Part shown: positions 49,764 through 61,373 of the stretch, one piece after another
Position numbering within the stretch: the first letter of the stretch is position 1
How the letters are laid out: the number at the start of each line of letters is the position of its first letter
DNA from: Litoditis marina
Taxonomy: Eukaryota; Nematoda; Chromadorea; Rhabditida; Rhabditidae
Direction of reading: 5' to 3'
Length of the DNA: 64,000 nt
Assembly (NCBI GenBank): GCA_964036275.1
Contig: OZ038433.1
Location: 9,031,048 to 9,095,047, forward strand
Notes under the pieces: generated by a model
Told to the model about the DNA's origin: nothing
Databases searched by the model: none
Seen by the model: the letters and a program-made list of their open reading frames with translations, nothing else
Program-made: the position numbers and the translations under genes

Positions 49764-52700
49764 ATGAACTCTACCTTCATCGATACTCATATTTATGATG
49801 TCATATTTCACGTCTATTACGTCATTTTTGGCGTTTTTCTGTTCTCAATATGCGCATTGTTGTTGTATCTGATATATAGCAAGTGAGTTGAGAGGACAAT
49901 TCCGCTTCGATCATGAATGAATACATTTAGCTGAAACAGTTTAGAGAAAACTTAAAGTCAATTGACATGCTCTATATTTTCACGGTCTTGGCGAAAAAAT
50001 ATAATACCAGTAAGTTTCGCACCATATATATTCTTGAACCTGTAGAAAAACCATTCCCTGAACAACTACTTGTAATGAATAACTTTACACAACTTGGTGA
50101 GTGTGATATGAAACAGCACTCGCTGAAAAAATACTACGTCTACGTCATAATGATGAAGACTGACTGGTCAACGCTTATTCCAGAAGTCCTTCCACTTTTC
50201 AAGACTATCGAATAATTCTCATCAACAGCACTTGCAATTTTCTTGGCTGGGGAATTTGCGCTGTTTTCATACAAGGAAGGTGAGACGCTGAAGAGCTTTC
50301 AAAAAGTGAATATAAAATAAGGGTGAAAATACTACGAATCATTCAAATTCAAACAAAAACGGTGACTAGACGTTGAAAACGTAACGACACCTATTTGTTT
50401 CGTTTGTGGGTTTTCATTCTTTACAGCTGTGTTTGTAGTTTGACCCCAAGGTTATTAGTGGTACTTCGAGAATTATGCTGTGTTTTCACATCAGAATACA
50501 AGTCAATTTTTGAAAATCCTCACCATTTCCCAGAGCCCTTCCCATCCCAACTTCTCATGCCCTTCTACCCATTGGACCATGTAAACTCGCAGGACCTGAG
50601 GTATGATTTTGTGGAACATCATCAGATTTTCGAACCACTATCTTGAAGAACAGTTATCACGCGTTTTTCTTCGGGAAAAACTGACCATCTCACTCGGTTT
50701 TGGCCCAATTCACAATTTCGAATGTCGATTGTATGTCCCACGCAGCTGTATTTTAACCTCTCCATCTCACAGCGTGGTCAGGCGTGCAAATGAAGTACAG
50801 ATGAGCGACTATAAAATAAGTGCTCAAATAACTGAGACCCACAGAGCTCAAAACTATTACCGCCAATTGTCTGCGCTTGACCAGCTACGAGAGAGAACAG
50901 ATCAATGAGGCTGCAGACATCTGCGTCTCTCTGACCTGCACAGTCTCTTGTCGAGGCTGCTAAAAAACTGGCTGGCCAAGGGGCTGGGAATTGTCTGAGA
51001 ATGACACCCAATTATTGCAGGTGTGCTTCGTGAGCTACAACATTCTGAACGTGTTCACCGTGAACAGTCTGTTCTCCACGGCCGTAGCCATGCATTTTCG
51101 GTACTCGTTGACGAGAATGAACGTAGTTCCAAGGGAAAAGTTGGTCAGAAACATGATCTTCGCAGGAATTATCCCATTCTCAATGCTGGTAAGTTGATAC
51201 AGTCATAATGCGTACGGTGTGTGGATGAGTACTGTAGTCATACTGCGTGGGTACATAATAACATTTCATTATCTATGTTGAACCACATCAACAAACAATA
51301 GAGTGGTTAACCAATTCCGAAAAACCAATTCAATTCAATTCCAATTCCAACCAATTCTCAAAAAATATCCGAATTTCAATTCCAATTCTTTTCCGGCGCC
51401 AAAAAACCAATTCAATTCAATTCAATTCAATTCCGACCAATTCCGACCAATTCTCGAAAAAAATTCAATTCCAATTTCAATTCTAGATGCAGTTTTTTGT
51501 CAATTCGGTTCATAAAACAGTTTTTGTGTTTAGTAACACTACTACCGCCTTGAGATTGAATAGAACACAGCAGAAAACAAACAATTTTCCCACGCTGAAA
51601 AAACCAATTCCAAAACCAATTCCAAATATTATTGCTGATATTCAAAAAACCAATTCAATTCAATTCTAAATTTTCTGGATTTAAAAAAAAACCAATTCAA
51701 TTCAATTCTAAGGAATTGGTTTTACACAAAAACCAATTCAATTCAATTCTTTGGAATTGGTTGTACAAAAAAAACCAATTCAATTCAATTCTTTGGAATT
51801 GGTTTTCAATTCTTTTCAATTCCAATTCCAATTCAATTTAATTCCTTAACCACTCTAACAAACAATGAACTCAAGGTCACGTTGGATTCAAACAAAAAAA
51901 CATACTTTGGAAAAACCTCTGTTCGAGCACCTCTACAAAATTACTGCAATGTTAAGAAGTGAGATGTAAATGGTGAATATAATGTTAACATCTAAGTAGT
52001 GAAATAGGAAAAAATAAAAAGGGTAAAAATTATAAAACTTAGAAACCACCTATGTGGAATCGTGTAACCCTAGGCATTTCGGGCTTTTAACGTCTATGTG
52101 ACGATAGGGGCCCTCATCAGTAGATGCCCTACCCAGTCAACCTAATGCTAGAAGAGAAATAATAAAAAAAAAGAATATGAAAAAAGTAAAAATATAAATT
52201 ATAAGAATTATAGTAAAATTAGTAGTGGTATATATAGTATTAAATTAATTTAACTTACATAACATAAATGATTGAATGAATGAATGAATTTATTACGCAA
52301 GTGAAGCGTGTGATAAAAACTGAGACATTGAGTAAGTTCTGCAATACAGTCACACTTCGGCAACCTGAGCTAGGTAGCCAAAAACCTTGACATGGGTGAG
52401 TGAACAGGTTGTACAGAATGGGCTATGAGTGTAGGTTTCGTTCTCTTCGAACCAGACCGATACGGTGTGTTTTGCTCTTTGTGTATGTACTTTGATCCCA
52501 TGGCAGTTCGGTCGAAGTTCATGATAAACGGTAGGTTTTGAAATCAAACTCCAACCATGAGCTCACTCTCTTTATAGGTTGTTTCAAGTGTCCAATTAAT
52601 AGGTAATAAGTGGAAACCTCAAAAGTGGTAATATTCAGATGATGTGTTCCAGATAACCCCCCACCTTGCCTCGTTCGAGTTTGACCTGGTGATGTCGTCT

Positions 52701-53486
52701 ACCATATCCACCTACCCCGAGTACAACCTCACCACCTACGGGCCCTTCGGCGGCTTCAAATCGTTGCAAGACCCTTTTTTTGTGGGGAACACCCTGATCA
52801 TCCTACTCGCATCTTACATGCTACCCATTGTCATACTGTATTGGAGAAGAAAGATTCTCAAGAGCCTCGCGCAAAGTGACGTCATATTTTCGAACAAAAC
52901 TCAAGTCTCGTCCAAGATTCTCGTCAAGGTAGGTCACAGAAAGTCGATAATATTGATATTGATCCTATCTGAGTTGTAGTTTCATCAAGGTCTACATCAG
53001 ATATTTTCAAGTACTACAGAAGCGAAGATGAAACTTCACTATGAAACTACGAAAAGTAGCTTTAGTTGTAGTTTGATGTCGATACACGCTGAAATTTCCG
53101 AATTCCTGTCTGATTCAGCAAGATCAAACTACAAACACAGCGAAATACATCGTATAGGCTTCCTTTGAAAAGAGCGAACCCTCCACTTTTTACGTTCTAT
53201 TTCCTTCTAGGCTCTGACCTTCCAGTCCTTTCTTCCGCTTCTGTGCTACGTGCCCAACATTACCTACTACGTTCTGGCCTTCATCTACACCTACCGTAAC
53301 CCGGTTGCGCAATACCTTCCTTTCCTGACGTCCAGTTTGCCTTGCGTACTCGACCCAATTCTCACCATCTATTTTGTGGCCCCGTACCGAATTTGGGTTC
53401 TTGCCAGGATCGGAAACATGTTCAAAACTAGTCAGGGCACAGTCAGTGTGACTGTCAAGAGTCTGACTAGTACAACGAGAAAATGA
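49764..53486 (+). CDS. Nematode serpentine chemoreceptor, Srd-like
   Basis: Secure exons: 51021-51188 (VCFVSYNILNVFTVNSLFST onward, TM3-TM4), 52653-52928 (extracellular loop and TM5), 53211-53486 (TM6-TM7, stop TGA). Each is phase 0 with consensus boundaries. A probable first exon, 49764-49883, encodes MNSTFIDTHIYDVIFHVYYV onward with one N-terminal sequon and TM1, ending at a gtgagt donor. The exon(s) for TM2 and the following loop (49884-51020) I could not fix; the stretch to about 50600 is one candidate. The final helix reads PCVLDPILTIYFVAPYR, close to the P-x-x-DP-x-x-T-x-YF-x-x-PYR ending of Srd-type receptors. These sit in cilia of sensory neurons and detect chemicals. A 557-bp MITE sits in its intron. 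Confidence 0.75.
51300..51856. mobile_element. MITE with 10-bp target duplication, made of aattc repeats
   Basis: Termini agagtggttaa and ttaaccactct are perfect inverted repeats. The element is flanked by the exact 10-bp duplication aacaaacaat (51290-51299, 51857-51866). The interior is almost entirely variants of ccaattcaattcaattcc with several internal inversions. Mutator-like transposons make 9-11 bp duplications, so that superfamily is the best guess. It lies in an intron of the chemoreceptor gene. Confidence 0.88.
51960..52330. repeat. AT-rich repeat-like tail in chemoreceptor intron
   Basis: A short GC-richer block (cctaggcatttcgggc at about 52070-52135) is followed by long A/T-rich sequence and tandem attgaatgaatgaatgaat near 52270. 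This resembles the 3' end of a non-LTR element or SINE, but I cannot name it. Confidence 0.35.
53055..53175. repeat. Dispersed palindromic repeat (family D), good copy
   Basis: It starts gttgtagtttgatg, contains gatcaaactacaaacacagc, and ends gaaaagagcgaaccct. It lies in the last chemoreceptor intron. Confidence 0.65.
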
Positions 53487-53590
53487 GCGTTCTCTCTGGA
53501 GCACAGCCACAAGTATAGGGAATGACCAACCCTTCATTTGTAGTTTGATCTCATTACATGTAATGGTTTTTTTTTTAAATTTCACCTTGA

Positions 53591-53706
53591 AGAAGGACGA
53601 TTATGTGGTTCAATCGCAACGCTTCAGTCCTTTAAACTGCAATACATTTGTCAACTGCAGTTTAAAGGACCGTTGACACTGGATTGGTCCACAAAATCGT
53701 CCTACT
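53591..53706. mobile_element. TTAA-site MITE, family C copy 1
   Basis: 116 bp. Termini agaaggacgat and atcgtcctact, flanked by ttga (53587-53590) and ttaa (53707-53710). The interior is an almost perfect palindrome around tttaaactgca / tgcagtttaaa. Copy 2 has the same length in inverse orientation. It lies just downstream of the chemoreceptor stop codon. Confidence 0.82.
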
Positions 53707-53989
53707 TTAAAGCAACGGGATAAACCTACAAACAAACACATCTGGATAAGGCAACATACACAGTGAGCGATTGCCTTGGATAGACCGAACGATACTTTTT
53801 CTTATTTCCTTCCAATTTCGTAGAGAACCAGCGTCGTTAGGAACCCATCCAGAGATCAAGTAACCGGGGTGCAATTAACCAGTTAGAATTTTGGGTGAGA
53901 CCGCCGATCAACAATAGGTTGACGAGACGGTTAAAACTAGTCAACCAGTAACTAGATCTGCATCGCCACCACATCTTCCCTCTAATTCC

Positions 53990-54043
53990 TACAAGACCCT
54001 TTCTTCGTGGGATATACCCTGGTCATTCTACCAATGAATCATC
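53990..54043 (+). pseudogene. Fragment of a second chemoreceptor gene
   Basis: This would read LQDPFFVGYTLVILP, against LQDPFFVGNTLIILL in the intact gene, at about three-quarters nucleotide identity. It has no open exon around it and no neighbours from the other exons, so it appears to be the relic of a tandem duplicate. Confidence 0.65.
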
Positions 54044-54049
54044 ATCATT

Positions 54050-55102
54050 CAGAAATTTGACATTTTATGAATGTCTTCGTTTTTGAACTATTTTTTTAGT
54101 ATTTGATAAGATAGGTGTTTCTGTTTTCTCTGTGTTGTTGTACTCCGTGAATTGTGAAATACAAAAACATTTCGACAAAATTAGTTAAATAGATAAGTTT
54201 TCACTTTTTTTAATTTGTATTTTACCATAATATCATTCTTGATTGAATGGAACTCAACACTTACAAAATAAATATTTTAATAATCATAATTGCACATTGT
54301 TGGTTTACACGGCAGCGTGAACAAAGACTACCAAACCCAGTAGAGTAATTAATATCACATATAATGATTAGGTAAAGCAAAACAGTAAAAGCTGTGATTG
54401 ACATCTAAATTATCTACCACTTGGCACAACAACAAAAAACCAAGGCGCCCCAAAACATTCGAAATGCAGGGTTAATATTTGACAATTAACAGATCATCTA
54501 TGATATGTACAATGTGCGCAACATTCAAAAAGATGCTACATTTTCCCAATTGTGCAACTAAGGTATACACCCCCTTTCAACAAAAGTTATAATATAAACA
54601 TTGTCTTGAACTGGTTAGGAAACAAAAACAACTTATGCAAATTCGATATTTTCGAAAACGGTGGCAACACATTCGTCGTAATTATCGCACTGTAAAGTGG
54701 TTAGATTCGTTCAAGCGCATAAAAACTGCCAAATATGTGTCGAAAATGTTCACAACCTAGTCCATACCAATTTTATGCGAGTGGTCCGGAGAAAAGAAAT
54801 ACAATTCGGAAGTTTTTCTTTCTAGGCTTCTGAATCAGTTTTTGTCGTCATCAAAGGTCTACGATCGAGTGGCTTGTTAGTCACGATTACCTGGAAATAG
54901 TATCGCTCAGACTGTATGCTCAGCCATATTTCTGTGTAATATGACCATTCTTCGACACACAGGCTACTTTGTTGTTCACAAAAATAGAGAGAAAATCAGA
55001 TGTTTTATCTGCGTAGACGAACCACAAAACTGAGTGAAAAGTGAGGTTTTCACCAAGATTGACATTTGTTGAAGCTGAGGGAGTGTCAACTTTTTGGTGA
55101 AT
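54050..55102. other. Convergent spacer, no gene seen
   Basis: AT-rich sequence between the chemoreceptor and SLC35C1 3' ends. No exon was recognised. Confidence 0.5.
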
Positions 55103-58100
55103 TTACAAGAAGAAACACATCATGTTTATACCCACCTTCTTATCCATTTCCATCTTTTTCACATATGTATATGCGGCAGATCCAAATAATACCACAAAGT
55201 TGCTAGTCCACCTGTAATAAAACACACATAAGAACATCAGCAACTAATATATTCTTAGCATGAACGACGAGAATATAGCCACTTTAATCATGCACAAACT
55301 TGTCTGTATCAGTGGAAGAGCAGTTTTTTTTATTGAAGAAAGGTCCGACCTTGTTGGTATGTGATTTCAACGTAGTTCAGACAGGCAATACAGTCTGCGT
55401 CTCTCTGACCTGCACACTACGCTGTCGAGGTCGCTACAAAAATGGCTGGAAGTATGAGTCTGAGTCTGCGACCTACCACATGATTGTTTTGACTTCTTGC
55501 CAATAGGAGACTGCGATAACTGTCTGTGCAGCTGCTTTTGCCGTTCCGGAAATGTTGTGTGTCAGAGGAGAGGTAGCCTGCAGAAATCAGTAAAACAGGA
55601 GGACTATTTTACAAAAAGGAACCCGTTTTTCCACCTGAACACGAAAATCAAAAATCGACTAGTTTTTTTTTCAGATACTAACATACGTAAAATACCCCCT
55701 TATTCTGATATTGGCTGATGTTCACTTTTGCCCGATTCCAATTGTGCCATGATCACTTTTCGGGGGTAAATGTTAAAGATTCCAGGCAAAATGACTATTT
55801 TTGTGTATTCGGGGCTGCTTATGCACACTTTTGGGGTTGCTCATGCTCACTTTTTTCGCCCTGATTCGGACCTATTTCACGTATGGATACTAATAAAAGA
55901 GTAGTCCGTATTCCGAATTATCAGACAATTCGGACAACTGTATTGGAGTATGTCTGAAGATAGAGTGAGAATGAATGAAATAACAAAGCCCGGGCATATT
56001 TTCGAGCCATTTCTCTCTCTTTACTTCTCAATTTTGCACACAAGACACAATTCAACGTTTCAAACACAATATTTTCACTTACACTCTTCATAATTGTCTC
56101 TCTGAACAGAAAAGAAAAGGATAGACAATAGCTAACCTGAATTTGCCACCCGGTCACGTAGCCCATCATGAACCCGAATACTCCTGACAAGGACATCAGG
56201 GTCCAGAAATAGAGGTCGAACAGTTTCGGGAAATAGAGAACCTCACTCACTTCGCCACTGCAAAACGAAAAACCTTCATCAATGAAAAACTCACATGAAA
56301 TGTGAGACCATAAACTATGTGCTTCATCGCAAAACGCTGTTCTTTTCTTAATAGTGTATCTTACACACATTACGTCATCTGATTATTTTATTAGTAGTGA
56401 AAGTGCTTGAAAGTGCGTTTTAGCAATACAAAGTACAAAGTGAGCACATTATTTTCCCTTTTCTGTATACACAACATCGATCATATTAGAGGGCCGTTGC
56501 ACGAAATTATCTAACACCAGCCAAGTTTCACTTAGCTCCGAAAACGGAACTCGATTGGAGAGTGTCGAATTTCATGATTTTGTATGCATGAAAAGCTCAA
56601 ATATTGTATGTTTGACGGTCCCATTCATTTCAAATTCTTGACTATGTTGCTTTAAAGCAGGACGATTATGTGGACCAATCCCGAGACATCGGTCCTTTAA
56701 ACTGCAATTGAAAAATGTATTGCAGTTTAAGGGACTGAAGCGTTGAGATTGTACCACACGATCGTCCTTCTTTAACTTGGCTTTCTTTGCTATACGGACG
56801 AACCAACCAAGGAAACGAACCAACCTGAACAACATAAGCGGCAAGAAAAGGAAACAGGCGTTGAGGTTGTTGTACATGGTCAGTCTCCAGATGGAATCCC
56901 CCACACTTCCGAGTGATCTGAAACAGCATCCATGCCTCAGTAAAGTTGTACGAATGCGAATAGTCAGAAATATTCAAAATTACGAACTAGTTTTTGCTAA
57001 TATCAGAGAAAAAAGGTTGCCTCTTTGAAGACTAGCCACACCTTACTGGTGTATGGCGAAAGATATGTCCAAAAAATAAGCGTTTTATCGTGTTTTCTTC
57101 AACTCCACACTCCAAATTTTTTTTTATGTATGAGGGAAAGAAGAGAAAATATGCCTACCTGTGCGTGTAAATGGCGTTCAGTGCCACGCAGAGGGAAGCT
57201 AGCACACCGTAGATTACGCCTGTAAAGGAGATTAATTATGACCAGATAACAACTGTATGTATCTCAGTCTTAATCTATAGGCTCAGGGTATACGGTAGAA
57301 ACGTAAAGTACGTCAGTAACATTCCCCAAACAACCAGCAAAAGGATAGGTTCTCTTCTTGCCAAACTCTGGAAACCTTTCTATTCTCATGAATCATATGG
57401 TTTGACGAACTTTAGAGAAACGAGGTTTGCGTTCTTGACAGCCGTACTGATGTGGGCTCAATAAGGAGTTACAATCAACATTCGAAAAGTTGCCCTTTCA
57501 TCGAGTTTCGAAAAAAAATACAGTCACGGTGGTGGTTGGAAAACTCAAACGCTAGCACGTTAAAACTTGAAATAAAAAAATAGATCTTAAGCTGGAGTCT
57601 AACCGGAAACGGAAAGTGATCCAGTTGCATCCTCCTGGTCTACTCCGAGGAAAAAGCCGACTATGATTACGAAGCAACAACCAATCGCAGATGCTGACGT
57701 TTTCTGGCCCAGGATCAGATAAGTACAGATCTGAAACAGAAAAACCAATGAGAAGCAAGAAAAGAAAAGTTTTTATTTAACGAATCAAAACATCTAGATA
57801 AAATGAAATGTTGATCTAGATAAAATGGGAGCCTAACGCTGAAGAAGACACCCAGAAATAAGGGTGAAAGGTCCAATTTAACTTTCGTCTACCGTAAATT
57901 TTTCGCTTTTCGGGACACCCCACACTCTGATAAGATTCAAACCATCATAATAATGATAACTAATGAGAGTTAAACTATCATACCACCAATATATATTTAC
58001 TATTGCATTCATTGGTGACATCAGCCATTCACTCCCTTTTAAAATAAACTTGATTGAACCAAAAACTGGAAGTGCGCATAATTCAATAATTCAATTCAAG

Positions 58101-60504
58101 TTTTCAATGTTATCTCGAACCGAGAATCTCACACATACCACGCATATTAAGTGAGCGCGGATTTTTAACTATGAAAACTTGAAAATAGTGAAACTAACAG
58201 TTCGAAAAAGTTGAATTGAAACCAATTGAAAAAAACGAGCTGAAAAATATCTGAGCAAAATAGGAAAAAAAACTCACAACATTAAAAACAGTAGTCAGAC
58301 TCCTCCCAACGTAGTAGAACGAAACTCCAACATTCTTCAAGCACAGGTTGTTGAAGGCGATCATACCCACAAACACCACTGATAGGGGCAGAATCTGAAC
58401 AATATATCACTATTTACTTACACATGTGACACTTATAACACATGAGCGACAGCCAAAAAACTCAATTTTTGCACAGTATTCAGAATGATTGGACTTCAAA
58501 ATATTGTAAGAAAAGGAAATGTATTGTCAATACATACAGTATTGAGATTGAGAAAAGTTATCAAACCTACTAACTACAACTAATGCACTAATGGTAAGTT
58601 TTCTAGTGGTCTGAGTCTCTGAATCGAGAATCGGATAGTTTTCGTATAGCAATAGCAACCAGTTTGATTTTCAAACTTTAGTTTTGTAGCAAACGTACTA
58701 TTTTTCAAACCCTTTTTCAACATTTGAATTGAGAAAATTCAATGAATAGCAAACGAACCTAACAAAACGTTGTGAACAATCCCAATAAACATTCGAAACA
58801 AACGCACCTCTCTGCTGATCTTTTGATCCAGGCTCATGTTGGGGAACTTGATTGTGTGCGGGAACATTTTGGCTAGACGAGAGAGCAGGAAGCAGAGTGC
58901 AACCGTCACCACGCATTGATACCAGGTGACGAACAACGGGGCATCCAACTGAAACATACGGGAGGTGACTTTGTTGTTCACAGAAATTGATTGAAAATCG
59001 GGTGTTTCATTTGGGCAACCAAACTAAAAATCAAGGTAGACGCTCAAATTATCATCGGTAAATTGTGACTGCTGATGCGATGAGGGGAATTCAACGCCCG
59101 ATTGGAAAAAAAGCGGGTGATTTGATGAACAATCAAACAAAGCAAAGCAGCCTTATGTTTGATGCTGAAATCAAAGATATGTCACAGCTCCAAACACCAG
59201 CAAGGTGGAACTACTCTGAAGTTCAAAACCGAGTTGTTTACCAAGGTTCGTCCACCAAATTGGTCACTAGTTGATATCAAGTTGTGAAATCAAAGTTTTG
59301 TACACAATTTTGCACCACGTTCTTGGTTAACTGTTCAAACCTTGATTCACAACTTGGGTTTTTGGCGAACCTTGGTAAACGACTTGGTTTTGAACTTCAG
59401 AGTAATAACAAAATGGAGCCCGTTTTAAGATCCAAGAAACACTATCATTCTACATCACCACACGGCTAATTTTCCAAATTTGGCAAAATGGAGTCCGTTT
59501 TATGAATTTTCGGACTATTTGGATTTGGACAAATTCTGCTGTAGTATTATGACAATCTTGGCTGAATAAACAGAAAGAAAATATGAAAACCGGGTTCATT
59601 TCCGGTCAAGTTTGGGTATGGGTTGCGTATGTTTGTTTTGAATCGAAAAACAGGTTCCTCCAAAAGCATTAAGCACATGTTTAAGTATAATGTTGAATGT
59701 TACTTATCTGATAACAGCATACTTATTTTTTCACAACAGCACAAAAAACCGCCCAAAACTGAACTTCGAAAGCATTTAACAGTTAGGAATGTCTTTCCGT
59801 ACTGTAGTGGCACGCGTTCGTTGATTCAACACGAAGAAATAGAAAGATACTCACCTTTAGATCGCTACTACTGAGTAGATACTTGTTCAGAAACACCAAT
59901 CCTATGGAGAAGACCCTGTAACACAGAGAATTACAAACATTACAGAAGAAATATCCTGATCGACAGAACATCAACATCAGTGAAAGATTGTTTCGAGACA
60001 GAGAACATCGAGATAGAGACGAATGTTTTCGCATAAAATTCGTTGCCGTGCATGTCATTCCGATTAGAAATAACAGTATTGTTTCAATACGTAATCTTTT
60101 TGAAGGCACCTATATTAACCACATCATACGCCTACGCTCGCCAGCGCACATATTTTACAAATAGATCTCTCAAAAAAGTCTCGCGCAGGTCCGTGGTCGG
60201 CTGTTTCTGGTTCCGAACCAATAACTTCATGAACCACACACTAAAAAGATGTGACTGTTTCCTGGAAGCAAGCCCTTTTTCGATCCAATAATGTGAAACT
60301 TCCATGATTTCGCGCGAAAATAGTCAAATTTCAATGAATATGGAAAAATAGGAGTCCATTTTCCGAATTTCCATGTCTATTTGAACAGCTTCACTAAAGT
60401 ATGACACGAACTAACCAATAGCAAGACACTGCGATGACCACCTTCATGTAACGTCCCGTGCAGGACCCTCCGGACGGCTCCCGTCCATCGTCACTTGACG
60501 CCAT
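55103..60504 (-). CDS. SLC35C1: Golgi GDP-fucose transporter, 339 aa, 10 exons
   Basis: Exons 5' to 3' (minus strand): 60416-60504, 59855-59915, 58808-58948, 58278-58394, 57604-57730, 57159-57219, 56825-56917, 56137-56257, 55477-55577, 55103-55211. The sum is 1020 nt with all phases consistent. Near-identical family words appear in order: [51 protein letters not shown] followed by [73 protein letters not shown], then [20 protein letters not shown]. This drug/metabolite-superfamily antiporter exchanges Golgi GMP for cytosolic GDP-fucose for protein fucosylation. The ATG is 3 bp after a gtttcag acceptor. The last coding triplets (after DKK) read through a GTGGGT that could be a donor, so a different C-terminus is possible. 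Confidence 0.96.
55682..55885. mobile_element. hAT-like MITE, family A copy 3
   Basis: 204 bp, the same length as copy 2. Termini catacgtaaaa and ttcacgtatg, exact 8-bp duplication gatactaa (55674-55681, 55886-55893). It lies in an SLC35C1 intron. Confidence 0.92.
56656..56771. mobile_element. TTAA-site MITE, family C copy 2
   Basis: 116 bp. Termini agcaggacgat and atcgtccttct, with TTAA on both sides (56652-56655, 56772-56775). It is the reverse complement of copy 1 with scattered differences. It lies in an SLC35C1 intron. Confidence 0.88.
56931..57055. mobile_element. Palindromic MITE, family E copy
   Basis: The ends catgcctcagtaaagttg and ccttactggtgtatg match the family E termini at 22911-23086. 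It lies in an SLC35C1 intron. Confidence 0.55.
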
Positions 60505-60513
60505 CGGCTGAAA
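60505..60513 (-). promoter_or_regulatory. 3' splice acceptor 3 bp before SLC35C1 ATG
   Basis: gtttcag-ccg-ATG on the minus strand is most simply a spliced-leader acceptor site. Confidence 0.6.
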
Positions 60514-61308
60514 CATACGATGATATAATTTGGAATATTATCTATACTGTTGTATGTAACAATGTAGAATGAGTAGTGAGGAGGAAACACCAGCACATAA
60601 TACTTTCGCGATCATGACCAGAGCAATACCTTGAAATAAACGAGATTAACTCTTGCATTAAAGAACAATTCAATTTTCTCAAGTTTAATTGCTTAGTATT
60701 CAACACAAATTTACTGTACACATTTGAAAATTCAATCTGAGTAATCAAATACTTTAAAAGTGAACAAGCAAATGGGGAGAAAAACGACGAACATTCTCCT
60801 GTTTCTAACGTTTTATAACGTCTTTGTAAACGCATAAGACACAGTATTTGCATAGTAGAAACGAATGATACATAAACTAAACGAATACCAACCACAAAAG
60901 AACTATAAGGAATGAAATTTTATATATAAAAACCGCGGTGACAGAAACGTATGCCACGCATGCACGCAAAACGCACCAACAATACCCTTGGGCGTAATCT
61001 CGGTGTGACGTATTTTGGACTACAGGCAGCCCGCCAGTGTTGCATAATGAAACTGGGGGAGGACCAACAAAAACTTTCCAAAACTTTCTAGAACTACTGA
61101 AATGTCAAGTTCAGTCAATCGAATGATTTAGAGTATTGCAATCTTGTATGATTACAGGAACGAATGGTTATTTTCGGTAAACATCTAAACTTCATTGAGT
61201 TTGAGAAAAGACCTATTTTCGCTGTTGCTTCGCTTGTTTCATGGTTTACACTTCTATTGAAACCAACATTCAGTGAAGTGAAGAAACAAATAACAAACTT
61301 TATTGAAT
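60514..61308. other. Intergenic region, no gene seen
   Basis: AT-rich spacer upstream of SLC35C1 with no exon recognised. Confidence 0.5.
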
Positions 61309-61314
61309 ATCAAA
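61309..61314 (-). terminator. Poly(A) signal for the small secreted protein gene
   Basis: AATAAA on the minus strand, 60 bp beyond the stop codon. Confidence 0.65.
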
Positions 61315-61373
61315 ACAGTTTTAAAATTTGAACAGCCAGAAGGACAGAAAGTAGTGTCTTCTCGGAGCAGCAC

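Noticed and set aside
51427..51841. Asn/Gln/Phe-rich frames
   Set aside because: They are translations of the aattc-repeat MITE.
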